This document shows positions 1 through 9,753 of a DNA stretch of 49,811 bases, one piece after another. The notes beneath the pieces are model-generated. The model saw nothing but the letters and a program-made list of their open reading frames with translations. It was not told the DNA's origin and searched no databases. The first letter of the stretch is position 1; each line of letters begins with the position of its first letter. Source of the stretch: Penium margaritaceum (Eukaryota; Streptophyta; Zygnematophyceae; Desmidiales; Peniaceae); assembly GCA_023375785.1 (NCBI GenBank), contig SZWC01000829.1:274035-323845 (forward strand). The letters are read 5' to 3'. Made by a program: the position numbers and the translations under genes.

Positions 1-1309
1 GTTTTTTTTTGGAAGTCTTGCGGACTCCGCATGAGTGGTGGGGGTGACCGTGTCACTCCCTGCTTGCTGCTGCGCAGGGGCTGCACAACCTTGGACGGCT
101 TTTGCGCACTGCTGTACAGCTTTTGTGTAGCTTTTGTGCAGTGATGTGTAGCTTCTGTGTAGCTACACAACAGTTCTACGTAGCAGCACTGTTGTGTAGC
201 AACAATTCTGCACAAGCTTACTGCAACTAATGTGGCCACCGCTACTGGTGCTGCGCTGTTGCTACTGCTTTTGCCACCGCTACTACGCTGTTGTTTCTGC
301 TCATGACTGCTAACACTGCGGCTGTTGCAAGCTGCTGCCACTGCTGCGCACTGCCATTGCTTGCTGCCACTGCTCGTAGCCACCGCCATAAGCTGCTGCA
401 AGCTGATTGTGACTTGTTTTTGGTATAGATTGGCAGCCAGACATGGCTGTTGCTGCCAACCGGTGGTGTTTTTGCCGCTCGGCTAGCTACTGGAGCTGGT
501 AACTGCCGTAGCTCACCCAGTGAGGTAGTGGAGATTGCATGGTGGTGTTGTTGTTGCAAACGGTTGCGACAGGTCCCAGGATACGTTGGCCGCGATGAAT
601 CTCGCTAGTGCTGCCGGTGCTGCGTCTCTGTGGTGCAGCTCAGCAAGAGAGGTCTCACTGGTTTGATACCATCAGAAATAGCTAGGAAGCTTCTTAGACT
701 TATTGCTGCTGACATGGTGACACTGTCCAGTCACTTGGCGCACTAGGAAGCAAGAACGTGCAAGAAACAGCAAGGGTTACACTAGGGAGACGCTCAATGT
801 CTCATAAGCTTCAATAGCTTAGTACTGCTGAGAGGAATGACAACTGACAAGTACACAGCATAGATGATTGCCGCAACGCACGGTGGATGACGCACGTGAG
901 AGTGTCAGTTTGTCCTAAAACAGACCCAAAACCACTTTTTCGGCGGTAACTCTACACACAAGTATCCAAACACAATACCGTTTGAACCTAGAGATGCAGA
1001 ATCTTGAGCCAGACACTAAGACTGGTCACACGCACACCGACATCGATCAGTGGACAGACTACACAAAACATGCAAACAGGCTCAGGAGCCAATCCACCGA
1101 GAAAACTCTAGTGACTATAGAAAATTGCAAAGCATCTCAAGAAGCACCCAGGACATCGTGGCGGCTGTCTGGCATCTGTTGGTGGGTAGAGCCACCACCA
1201 GTCAATACTCGGGAGCTAGTTGGGTTTGCATCAGGGATCTACATGAGCATGGACACGGCGGAGTGGTCAGAGTAAGCTGTACAAACAGACTGAGACGACT
1301 CATAGCACA
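1..1309 (-). mobile_element. LTR-type repeat, copy 1 (CTG-rich leader plus LTR-like end)
   Basis: Positions 1-600 are rich in tgctgctg/tgcagc-type triplets. Positions 580-1309 align, with divergence, to 48290-49017 and more weakly to 31990-32548. Shared landmarks are gggtcccagga, gataccatSag, aggaagctt, cagcaagggt and catcagggatct followed by gagcatggacacgg. The word gatacca (665-671) is the complement of the start of an initiator-Met tRNA primer binding site (tggtatc). So I read the LTR as about 671-1309, with the element pointing left out of the window. The inner edge near position 10 (ttttggaagtc) matches 46887, next to the copia gag start. What is seen: three related copies. What is inferred: LTR identity and orientation. 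No coding region is credible here. Confidence 0.5.
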
Positions 1310-2782
1310 ATACATTTGCCCAACGATTTTCACTATGCTCGAACAGGGATGCATGTCACTGCTCGAGTATTGTGAAATCAGACATGCGGTGCTAGATAGT
1401 TGCCCTCCATTGCGTTTGTCGCGGTGGAGTGCCGCAATACCATTGAGGGTCGGGGGGGTAGGGGGGGATTCGTGCGACAAAAATGCTGGTTGGTACTCCG
1501 TCAATTGCGAGAAATCCCCCCCTCCCCCCGTAGCCCACCAGCCCACCCACTCGCCCGCTGATCAAGGCCGTCACAATTGAGGGCTGGGATCAAACTGGTG
1601 GCAAGATGCCTGTGCGGGCAGGGAGGGACGGAGGGTCTTCGAGCACCGGTGATTCCGACCCGTCAGCCAGAATCCCTGGCGCTTGAAAAATGGGGAGTTG
1701 AAAACCCCCCATTGGTCATTGTTTTCATTTTGAAAAAAACATTCTACCCATACATGGCATACAAACCATATAAAAATTCACCCCCTAATTCCACACGGGG
1801 TTTGAAGGTTTTTGTTTTTGCGTGGGCACAGTTGGGCCCCACGTGTAACGTGCCGTGTCTCAAGCTTGTGCACTGAGGTCCTCGTCGGAGTTCACAGAAT
1901 GGAATCCAAAGCTTGCTTGAGGGGTTTTCCCTTCCACTTCACTCTTGGGGGAAATCGTCAACCACCAACCCATGTTAGGAGACTCCAATATTTTTAGTCT
2001 ACGGAGGCCCATTTTCTTTCTTACCTCACCCCCTCGTTCAGGGTCCCAAACGAGGGGGATATTCCTTCCAACTTGTGGGTTTACACAATTTTTTTGTAAA
2101 CAAGACTCAAAGTTTGTACAAAACAAACATGAGTTTTGTTGTTGATGCAACGGCGCAAAATCGTTGCGTGCAAGGCACGTCCTACGATTTCACGCCGGTG
2201 ATTTTCATCTCTTTCACGCCTCAGTCCCTCGCTCTCTATCCCTTGTCTCACTCACTTGAGGACGTGCGGAGGAGAGGAAGAGGACAAATACTCAAGGCCA
2301 CATACCTTGGCCTTTGAGGCCTTGCGGCCTTTTGGCTGCTGATCAAGCGACAAGCTCGATCGGCGGCAAGGAGGTGGCCGGCTGATGACCGGTCGGTCAC
2401 CTGACTACCGGCCAACCAGCCAGCCGACAGCCAAGTAGACGGCGACCAGCGAAGTGCTGGCCGCCGGCCAGCCCTTGCAATAACGAGGGATGGTGTCCAA
2501 CCACCTCTTGCAACTGCGAGGAGGGAGGGCTGAATTGGCCCTCTCACTAAATTCACCGTCATTTACTATAAACTATCCTGGTTCATGACCAACACGGAGG
2601 AGTGCCAGATAGTGAGTCATGAACACTGTGAAAGAAATTTAATTAAGTCAATCACCAGCGAAACATGAACACGTACACGGCACTTGGACCTCAGCTGCAG
2701 CTTGTCGGCCAACACAGCTAGCGGCCTGCCCCCTTTTGGCTAGAGCGCCCGCACGACAGCTATGTTGTGCATCCCCAACCTC
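1310..2782. other. Intergenic stretch, no gene recognised
   Basis: All open frames are short and unlike known proteins. The stretch holds a C/G homopolymer-rich segment (1450-1550). It also has a diverged fragment of the hairpin-element family at about 1760-1850 (cccctaattccacacgggg, then tttttgtttttgcgtgggc and gggcccca). A GC-rich, palindrome-rich block lies at 2320-2540 (repeated ggccggc/ccggcc words). Confidence 0.5.
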
Positions 2783-3454
2783 CTATGGTTGTTTTTCCAT
2801 GAACACCATCCCGCAGGAATGTTTTTTGTTTTCTTTGCGTTCAGGTGGTGCTCCCTGCCGCATGTCAATCTGTGCAAGTTGCGAGATTGCTCCAGTACTT
2901 GTTGACCACCCCCATAGGCAACCAACATTCAGGATCCCATGAGTTACACTCAGGTCTACAAATGGCCCAATGAACAAGGTATTCCCAAACAACGCACTAC
3001 GGAGTGTACGCTCTTGGTGTTGGAGTAGGTGAAGGACCTTACATTGGCCGTCGGCAGCAAGGAATGCTGGAGGTAGTTGAATAGTTTTGTTTCCCGTATA
3101 TGGAGCCTGCCGGCTCACATAAAATGCGTCATGTATCTTCATACTCCGTGGGAGCAACAATCGGTATGCCACTGGTCCGATGCATGCCACAATGGGAAAC
3201 AACCCAATGTACTTTGGTAGAATCTTTCGCATCCCAGGCGACTTAAGCCGAAGGTTCTTAGTGCTACGAAGCACTTTGCCATCGATGAAAAACGAGACCT
3301 CATAGCGACTTTTGTCGGCATATGCCTTTTTTCGTTGCCAAGCACGTTGAAGGTGATCCTTCACCTCCTGTAACAAGGATTCTATGTGCTCCATAGAGGC
3401 TTGAGAAGAAAGAACCTGTCCTTTACTCCCAATCTTCACCAATGAAGTGGGCAC
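2783..3454 (-). pseudogene. Gypsy integrase C-terminal region with possible degenerate chromodomain
   Basis: The 223-codon open frame contains the family's C-terminal signature: YADKSR, then FIDGKVL, LRLKSPGMRKILPKYIG, IGPVAYRL and LPRSMKIHDAFYVS. These words are characteristic of plant Ty3/gypsy integrases just after the catalytic core. Past about residue 130, a QCKVLHLLQHQER segment sits where chromoviruses carry a chromodomain, but the core aromatic residues are not convincing. The frame runs on about 60 codons beyond any family similarity. It joins in sense to the upstream integrase piece at 3464-3777 after a frame change. Confidence 0.8.
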
Positions 3455-3463
3455 AACTGGATG

Positions 3464-3777
3464 TCAACCACTCTTCAACACAAACGGTGTGAATTGTGTA
3501 GACTCGTTCACCAAGTTGTCCACTGTAAGCTTTGTTGGTACTATTAATTCGTTCCAGTCATTCATGGCAAGGTCCACGTACATGCGAAGAATCTGCTCCA
3601 AAGTGTGATTCATGCGCTTCGTTTTTGTGTGATTTTGAGGATGAAACATTGTCGACATTTGTGACTTGCTGCCGAATTACTCATGCATGTTTTGCTAGAA
3701 CGTACTAGCAAATTTACTATCTCGATCTGAGATAATGCGCAACGGCAAGCCGTAGTACTTCATGACACCTTCAAAGG
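3464..3777 (-). pseudogene. Gypsy integrase core, downstream half
   Basis: Reading minus from 3777: MKYYGLPLRIISDRDSKFAS, with the second catalytic Asp in the family motif SDRDxxF. Next comes a TAG where relatives have Trp, a TAA, and then STMFHPQNHTKTKRMNHTLE, NDWNE and STQFTPFVL, all typical of the DDE integrase end. The third catalytic acidic residue is expected in the R-x-N-x-TLE segment and is present as the E of HTLE. The upstream boundary is the 9-bp target duplication of the inserted element (3769-3777). Confidence 0.8.
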
Positions 3778-4385
3778 CATTTAGGGTTAATCGACTTCAA
3801 TTCATGCACTCGAGTTCGAGTGCATCGGCCAAAAAAGCCGCGTCAGAAGTTTCTTTCCGACTTCGCCCTCGATTTCAGCGACGACCCTTTTTAGCCAAAA
3901 TCGAGGGCGAAGTCCAATCGTTCTAACATCGGCTTCGTCGATGTGAGAATGGTGGTCGTCGCTCGATCGCGATCGAGCAAAAACGTCCTTTTCATTTTTT
4001 CTCCCACCATGCAAATCCGCGTTCAACCCCTAGTTTGAAGCCCAAACTTCGAACAAACCCATCCCCGAATTACATTCGGGGGTTTTGGCTTTTGTTTTTG
4101 CGCGGGTATCTGCTGGGCCCCGCGGCAGCTGGGCCCAGCAAATTCCCTTCCATCGCAGGGGGAGTCTTGGACCCCCCATCCAAACCTACCCGCAAACCCC
4201 CCTCGAATAGTCACAAACCCCTCGCTCAAGGGATTTGTGACTGTTTGAAGACTTCGCTGGCAAAGCTCCGCCTACGACGTCGCAGAGCCGGGCGAAGTCT
4301 GATTTCGTCCTCCGAAGTCGGACTTCCGGTCCAAAAACGTGCACTGATCTACGAGTGGACGTTTTTGGTTCGATTAACTCAACCT
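3778..4385. mobile_element. Non-autonomous hairpin-rich TIR element (MULE-like MITE), copy A
   Basis: It sits inside the gypsy integrase, flanked by cttcaaagg (3769-3777) and ctttaaagg (4386-4394), a 9-bp target duplication with one change. Ends read inward share gttaatcga: left cattta-gggttaatcga, right (complement) aggttgagttaatcga. The interior is a chain of inverted repeats: 3804-3825; a perfect 17-bp stem at 3859-3875/3898-3914; an 18-bp palindrome at 3961-3978; 4063-4070/4074-4081; 4209-4217/4234-4242; and a 15-bp stem with one mismatch near 4332-4371. A 9-bp duplication is typical of Mutator-like elements. It has no coding capacity. Confidence 0.8.
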
Positions 4386-4680
4386 CTTTAAAGGATAGAC
4401 AAGCAATCTCCTCTACATTCATATTAGTGGTTGTAGGAATGCAGTGTGTCATCTTTGTCAGAAGATCCATAACCACTAGTATTACAATGTGCCCACGGCC
4501 GTGTCCAGAAGCCCAGTAGTGAAGTTCATGCTCATGCACTCGAAGGGACTCCAAGGGATGGGAAGCTGTTGGAGGAGTCAAGCAGGCTTTTTTTACTAGC
4601 ATATTCCAAAGACATGGGTTGCATGTCATGTAACACTTAGGGACATCGATACTCCATCTTGGCCACCAATAATGGTCCAA
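4386..4680 (-). pseudogene. Gypsy integrase N-part (zinc finger and first Asp region)
   Basis: Minus-strand reading gives HYWWPRWSIDVPKCYMTCNPC, the HHCC zinc-binding region typical of gypsy integrases (Y-W-W/P-x-M and C-x-x-C). After a diverged spacer comes ILVVMDLLTKMTHCIPTTT, which matches the family's first catalytic Asp context (VVVDRLTKMAHFIP-like). The last codons (IACLSFKEV) end at the inserted element; the reading resumes beyond it at 3777. Length and order are normal once the insertion is removed. Confidence 0.8.
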
Positions 4681-5136
4681 GAGTGCCTGTCTGGTCGAGG
4701 TCTCACATGACCTGCGACCGGCAGGTCGTGGAACTAAAGATAATCATTGCTCAGAGGTCTCTAGAGTCCGACAAAACAACTTGTTCTCTCCATGCCAGAA
4801 GATTCTTGCCGCCTCCACCAATCCATGATTGTCTAGATTCTGAGATTGTTGAAACCAAGAATTTACACTGTGTCCCATAATGATCCTGTTTACAAGAATG
4901 TTGTAGTGGATAATCTCTCAAGGTGGTTGCCGCAGAGGTGTAGGAGGATCTGGTGTTTGCAATGCTGCTTTTGTAATGGCCAGAAAATACCCACCGAACT
5001 CAGTGTTTGCTTTGATTTCCACAGGCTATTGACTTTGTGGATCGGCGACATTGATGCGTCTTGGCCGATATTCCCATGGGAACGAGAATCGGCTTAGGTA
5101 CTTGCTCCAATGCGCCTGTCGTCTTGACATGTTTGA
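4681..5136 (-). pseudogene. Gypsy RNase H to integrase linker, decayed
   Basis: This is the segment between the RNase H end and the integrase zinc finger. No continuous frame survives. A minus-strand reading near 4870-4920 retains a weak trace of the NVVVDNLSRW-like spacer. I see nothing else coding. Confidence 0.4.
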
Positions 5137-5379
5137 TTACGTTTGGAAAAGCACCAATAGCTTATGGCCGGATAGGACCGTCACATCCCTCTCAGCGTCC
5201 TTGAGATAGCAACACCACATCTTGAAAGCGTGTACTACCACAAGGACCTTTTGATCCGCAGTCATGTACAACATTTCCGCGGGGATGAGCTTCCAGCTCT
5301 CATACACAATTGGGTGACTGTTCTGCATAAGGACTGCTCCAAGTCCTACTACCGGCACATCACAGCGCACCTCCCACGG
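5137..5379 (-). pseudogene. Gypsy RNase H domain, N-terminal part
   Basis: The frame begins just after the n at 5380 and reads VRCDVPVVGLGAVLMQ, then HPIVYESWKLIPAEMLY, TADQKVLVVVHAFKMW and CCYLKD. This is the classic gypsy RNase H opening (first catalytic Asp in R-C-D, YESRKL, AEKNYxxxDKExLAVV). Several core residues have changed (for example W for R in YESRKL), as expected for a dead copy. It lies directly downstream of the truncated RT. Confidence 0.82.
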
Positions 5380-5380
5380 N

Positions 5381-5821
5381 AACCAAGATAAAGCACCTGA
5401 GTTGCTCGGCAAACATTTTGTTAACTTCTCCTTGGAGTTGGTCAAGCACGTCCCCAATCCGCGGTTCGGAGAATGGATTTTTCACCGTCAACTTGTTTAG
5501 AGCCCGGTAGTCTGCGCACATGTGTAAACCACCATCCTTTTTGTTCACAAAAAGGATTGACGCATAGTACTTCAAGCTACTTGGCTCGATCTTCCCGTTT
5601 GCAAGATAATTTTTGATTCGGCGTTCGACCTCTTGCCATACTCTTGGACTAAGGCAATTCACGGGTCTTAACAGAGGGGTCACCTTCATTTGTAGTGGAA
5701 TCATGTGGCCCATGTGTCGTTTTGGTGAAAGCCCGGCCGGTAGGTCTTGAAGTACGTCCAAGAACTCCACCAACAGAGATTTGATCTTGTCACGTGTGTC
5801 TTCCTTCACGCCGTCCTCCAC
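5381..5821 (-). pseudogene. Gypsy reverse transcriptase, N-terminal part
   Basis: The minus-strand frame includes LQDLPAGLSPKR, then PLQMKVTPLLRPVNCLSP, a segment like I-x-x-L-L-x-x-G-x-IxPS (ANGKIEPSSLKYYASILFV), KKDGGLHMCADYRALNKLT and FSEPRIGDVLDQLQG. These are RT regions before the palm catalytic motif. The frame then hits an n at 5380 and jumps straight to RNase H. The YxDD catalytic loop and thumb, some 150-200 residues in normal elements, are absent. Confidence 0.85.
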
Positions 5822-6475
5822 TTTCTACAACTGAGCCAAGAAGTACCAACACCCTTGTTGAATACATTTCTTGACCTGCATCACATACAATGTAGCATGG
5901 ACTTTTAGTCAGGTCGATGACAATTTTGTTCTTGAAATCAATGTAAACCAACGCTGTCCCTTTTGCAGGATGAAGCACTTTAATTAAAAGCACATCCGGG
6001 CGTTGTTATCACGGAGCTAGGAATCTCTGGGCACCATGTCGAATGGGTCAAGAAGGTTGAGTACCTTCAAAGTGACACTGTGTGTAACCTTCACTTCACA
6101 CTTTTGCTCTATAGGTACCGATCACAGGTACAGTACAGTTGTTACCAACGACAATTATGCCATTTGATGGCTTGTACTTCATGCCAAGTTGTCGGGTAAA
6201 CCCAACACTAACAAAGGAGTCATCCCCTCTAGTATTAGCTAGTATGTTCAAGGGAGAACCAGATAGGTTTCCTTTGAACTGCACTATCATATAGCCTCCA
6301 CTCTCCCATGCGAACAGGCTAGAGGATAGCAAGCCAAGTTTGTGATAAACACGGAATCTCTAAGAGTAATAGTGCAACTCCTATGATTCACCCATCCGAG
6401 TCCAGATCTTTTGGCCACGTTTGAGTCTGGCCAGCACCTTCTAGTCATTAAATCTGACAAGGTCAAAATTGTCAA
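5822..6475 (-). pseudogene. Gypsy retropepsin-like protease and linker
   Basis: Around 6332-6096 the frame reads SGSPLNILANTRGDDSFVS, then FTRQLGM. This corresponds to the plant gypsy protease core (hydrophobic-DTGA-xx-NFVS-xxx-xxLG), but the catalytic D-T-G is replaced by N-T-R, so the enzyme would be dead. Downstream to 5822 there are short frames (YIDFKNKIVIDLT) that look like the protease-RT linker. A 30-bp direct repeat beginning at 6457 and 6519 (tcaaaattgtcaact) marks the 5' edge of recognisable sequence. Confidence 0.62.
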
Positions 6476-7150
6476 CTAGAGGTACCACAAACATGATTTG
6501 TACCTTTATTTGACAGATTGACAGGGTCAAAATTGTCAACTAAAGGTACCTCAAGTACGTCCGTCCTCCGTCGCAACAGAGGGCCGAAATGGCCCTCCCG
6601 CTACACCGTGGTATAGGGGCTCCAAAGGTTCCCTTTCAATGCATAGGGAGTCCCATGCAAACTCCCCGCAAACCAATTGCAAAAACTCAAAAACCCCTCT
6701 ATAATGGATTTTGTGATTATTTGGTCAAGAAAAGTGATGTCAGCATGTCGAAGCCGCATCCATGCAAAGTGGGCATGCTCTCATCTTTTGAAAAATGAGA
6801 GGAGTATGTATACATTTTTTTCTACGGGTGAAAACTTGCGTCCATGCAGAAGGCTGAATCAGGCTTATTGTTGCAAGGCAGGGACAAATAAGACTATTGT
6901 TCTGCGGTAGGGTGAATGAGGCTCATTGTTCTGAGGCAAGGGGTGAACCACGCTTTTTCTCCGAGGGGGACATGGTCATTCCATCCTTTTTAAAACAATT
7001 AGTTTTTTTACGACATGGTCCAGGCGGAAAATCCCTCCTGCTGGACTCCCTGTCAGATGTTTTAACCTTGGTAGCTTTCTGATTCGCTCTACTCAGTTCC
7101 GATTGGGTATCGGTGAATTCGGCGCTCGAGATGGGTACTTTTGTCGAATA
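6476..7150. repeat. Diverged hairpin-element fragment (copy D) and non-coding flank
   Basis: At about 6600-6740 the sequence follows the family order: tgcatagggagtc, catgcaaactccccgcaaacc, aaaaacccctc and ggattttgtgatt, then gtcagcatg as in the copy at 21480. The stem is largely lost here. From 6800 to 7080 there are loose direct repeats of aggctgaatcaggcttattgtt type. No gene is seen. Confidence 0.45.
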
Positions 7151-7480
7151 TCCACCATTGTCGCGACTAATTTACACTATACCAAAATTACGCACAAAAA
7201 GAATGCGGGGGCCACTTTGGCAGAAAAATGACTATAATGTCCAGGAAATGCAAGAATACTCCAGAGGGCCACTGTGAAAAACTGATACCCGCACTGAAAC
7301 TCATATGGGTGAAATAGCTCGGATATCCAGACCATGCACACTATTAAGCTGGCGTACCTATGGGTTGAAAATAAGGCACGACATACCCGGCAAACTAAGT
7401 TATAGGTATGGAATACCCATGAATACTTCGGGTGCTCACGGCAGACCCAGACCTTAAGAAAAAGCAACGACATAGGGGCA
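7150..7480. repeat. Candidate outer end of MULE 1 (subterminal motif cluster)
   Basis: This block has repeated ggtat words in both orientations (gatacccgc, tatgggt, ggatatcc, catacccgg, gaatacccat). It carries atatgggtgaaatagctc (7303-7320), which recurs in inverted orientation at 14745-14762. A similar ggtat cluster lies at 19765-19945. MULE ends often hold repeated transposase-binding motifs, so this may be one terminus. No target duplication was found, so it stays a candidate. Confidence 0.35.
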
Positions 7481-7578
7481 TGCCATTCCTTTTTTTGAAT
7501 GATGGGTACGCCGTCATTAACTTTTATGAAGATGCAAATACATTGAAAAGATGTTTGGCATTTCAGCACTGTGTGATG

Positions 7579-7580
<2 letters not shown>

Positions 7581-7638
<58 letters not shown>
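7581..7638. repeat. (AT)n microsatellite
   Basis: About 29 uninterrupted AT units, followed by a short interrupted tail. Confidence 0.97.
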
Positions 7639-7645
<7 letters not shown>

Positions 7646-7699
7646 GGGTTCGGTCACCATATACCCAGTTTTCGGAACTATATAGCTCATTTGCCCGTC

Positions 7700-8313
7700 G
7701 TCGGTCGGAAGATAACGCAGGTATCAATGGACCGTCGAAAATAACGCAGGTATCAACGCTGAGCGAGAAAGCAAGTAGCTGCCCACGCGGTTAAAAAAAT
7801 TACTCATACGGGAATGGAGATAAATCAATAGCTCCGTAGCCCACGCACTATTCGCTCAGTCTTGAATAGTAACGGAGCGGAACCCCTTTGTTTAAGCGCA
7901 GGTCCATCACCAAACCTCCGGCGGTGGTCCGGCAGACGCAGATCGTGGAAAAATATTGTGCACAAACCCTGCTTTGTCAGGCCTAGGTTCGACGCATTTC
8001 GCTGTACGTTTGTGCAGCAGTTGCAAAAGAACTCTGCGTGCGTGGACGCATACGACACGTCTCATCGCACATCTTTCTGACGAATGATATGTCGCTGCTA
8101 CAGCCGACCAACGACATTGTCGACAGCGTGGATCACTAGGTAGTACGCCAACCGCCACCTTTTTAGCGACAACGACCACTTTTGATGTGACGTACTCGAA
8201 AGGATACGAAAGGCGAACTGTAGCTCGAACCGAGCTCATAAATGGAGTTCATAACGTTAGTCTACGTTGAATTGGTAAGCTGTCGTTCACGACGTTGTAT
8301 TCAATCGTAGGCC
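7700..8313. other. Non-coding stretch upstream of the Trp-rich ORFs
   Basis: Contains a direct repeat ataacgcaggtatcaa at about 7714 and 7741 (27-bp spacing). The interval has short open frames on both strands, none recognisable. A promoter for the ORF at 8314 would lie here, but I see no clear TATA box at a fitting distance. Confidence 0.4.
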
Positions 8314-8601
8314 ATGGCGTCCTTGCACCACTTGTCGCTGAAGGGGCGTCCGTTGCCCCCGCTCCAGATGTGGGCGGGTGTTGTCGAGGATACTAGCCAC
8401 ATGGACCTGTACGATGCGTGGATCGGGTGGATTAACATCAAGCACATGTGGGACTCCAAAGGACTCGGCCCATGTCCAGCCGACCCATACACCATGTGCT
8501 GGCTGATGGGTGTCAAACCGCCGCATCCCCCTTTTGCATGGTGCCCGCCTCACTGGCAGCCGTGGGTCCATCCGGACCCACTCTGGTGTGCGAGAATGTA
8601 G
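8314..8601 (+). CDS. Small tryptophan-rich protein, unit a (95 aa), MULE-associated
   Basis: Unknown family. The 95 residues contain nine Trp (about 9%; typical proteins have about 1%) and many Pro, His and Cys. Motifs in order: GRPLPPLQMW, YDAWIGWINIKHMWD, PYTMCWLMGV, PPHWQPWVHPDPLWCA, stop TAG. The start is set by homology: the neighbour at 8733 begins with the same ATG-Ala and the same GRPxPPLQxW. There is no signal peptide or membrane segment. It lies on the strand opposite the adjacent MULE transposase and converges with the small accessory ORF at 10326. Related copies lie at 8733, 19051 (-) and 25336 (-). Function is unknown; the regularly spaced Trp, Pro and Cys suggest a small folded binding module, which is inference only. 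Confidence 0.72.
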   Translation: MASLHHLSLKGRPLPPLQMWAGVVEDTSHMDLYDAWIGWINIKHMWDSKGLGPCPADPYTMCWLMGVKPPHPPFAWCPPHWQPWVHPDPLWCARM

Positions 8602-8732
8602 ACGGAAACTTCTGACAGGAGAAGGAGTGTTGTAGACGCGTTTTATTCGTCAACCACGGCTTCTTGTCAACTGTACAAGTCACCACTAGTGCTATCTTGA
8701 CTTCTTGACTTGCATCGTTGTCGCTTGCAAAC

Positions 8733-9056
8733 ATGGCTCTTTCCGATCCGTTGAAGCTGCGAGGTCGTCCGATGCCGCCGCTCCAGTTGTGGGACGGAGG
8801 ACCGGATGCTCCTAGATATGGTCCATGGGGCGAACTACTTCCTCCACGACCCCGTATGGACCAGTTTGATGCATGGGTCGCGTGGAACAACATGAAAAGC
8901 CGCTGGGACTCGAAGAATATGGGCCAACCTCCAAGTGATCCATTCGACATGTGCGGCATCATGGGTGTGAAGTGGCCACATTGCCGTCCTATGTGGTGCT
9001 CTCCACACTGGCAGCCATGGGTGCATCCGGATCCTTTATGGTGCGCCAGACTCTGA
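8733..9056 (+). CDS. Small tryptophan-rich protein, unit b (107 aa), MULE-associated
   Basis: Tandem paralogue of the ORF at 8314. Conserved words: LRGRPMPPLQLW, RYGPWGE (absent from unit a), FDAWVAWNNMKSRWD, PFDMCGIMGVKW, SPHWQPWVHPDPLWCA, then stop TGA at the same place as in unit a. It has ten Trp in 107 residues. I chose the second in-frame ATG because it aligns with the start of unit a; an upstream ATG at 8718 would add five residues. Both frames are free of stops although the DNA has diverged, and many differences look conservative (L/M, V/I, Y/F), suggesting past selection on the protein. Two stop-ending tail copies (MWGPPNWEPWVHPDP) follow near 9160 and 9586. Confidence 0.72.
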   Translation: MALSDPLKLRGRPMPPLQLWDGGPDAPRYGPWGELLPPRPRMDQFDAWVAWNNMKSRWDSKNMGQPPSDPFDMCGIMGVKWPHCRPMWCSPHWQPWVHPDPLWCARL

Positions 9057-9084
9057 CCGCAGACTCCACACTGGCAGTCAGGTA

Positions 9085-9753
9085 ATGTATGGCTTCATTT
9101 CAATATCTTGGAGCACATGTGCATGTTTTCGAACGTGAAGGAGCTTCAGGGTTCCTATGTGGGGCCCACCCAACTGGGAGCCATGGGTGCATCCGGATCC
9201 TGTATGCTGTGCTTGACTCTGACCGCGGACTGTGGTGTACGATAGGGTACATGCAACATTTTTACAACACGTTTTATATCCATAATACCCGGTATTCTTC
9301 CTATATTGTGATACTATTTTAATACCCACATGTCAGGTATATTACACATGAATGCAATGTGCCCTCCATGGTGGCATACAGTAACAAGTGCGTTATGCAG
9401 CACTTGCACATGTCAAACCTGGTGAATGCGCCTTGGTGGAAAACGTACTTTAACTTCTGCACGTAAGGGTGTTGTACATCACAGTATGAAGACATGTACT
9501 GCACAAGGCAATGTATGGCTTCATTTCAATACGTTGGAGCACATGTGCATGTTTTCGAACGTGAAGGAGCTTTAGGGTTCCCATGTGGGGCCCACCCAAC
9601 TGGGAGCCATGGGTGCATCCGGATCCTGTATGTTGTGCTTGACTCTGACCGCGGACTGTGGTGTACGATAGGGTACATGCAACATTTTTACAACACGTTT
9701 TATATCCATAGTACCCAGTATTCTTCCTATATTGTGATACTATTTTAATACAC
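9085..9753 (+). repeat. Tandem duplication, 426-bp period, with Trp-rich tail fragments
   Basis: 9085-9327 and 9511-9753 are near-identical (offset 426). Both contain the codons for MWGPPNWEPWVHPDP followed by Cys-Cys-Ala and a stop, a truncated third and fourth copy of the C-terminus of the Trp-rich ORFs. The part after each copy (gtcaggtatattacacatgaatgc onward) recurs at 9331, 9757 and 10140. Read on the minus strand, this second part continues as a frame with CCITHLLLYATMEG, possibly a further exon of the accessory gene at 10326. Confidence 0.75.

Larger units (their letters stand above)
2783..6475 (-). mobile_element. Degraded Ty3/gypsy retrotransposon
   Basis: On the minus strand the order is protease-like (6332-6096), reverse transcriptase N-part (5821-5381), RNase H (5379-5137), integrase zinc finger and first catalytic region (4680-4386), integrase second catalytic Asp (3777-3464), and integrase C-terminus (3454-2783). 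PR-RT-RH-IN is the Ty3/gypsy order. The element is non-functional: stops and frame changes occur throughout, the RT core is missing at a single n (5380), and a 608-bp element interrupts the integrase. I could not identify matching LTRs. Confidence 0.88.

Noticed and set aside
2510-6600. Matching LTRs for the gypsy element (agggagggctgaattggccctctc near 2523 versus agagggccgaaatggccctccc near 6577).
   Set aside because: Only a short palindromic word is shared, and it does not extend into an LTR-length alignment.
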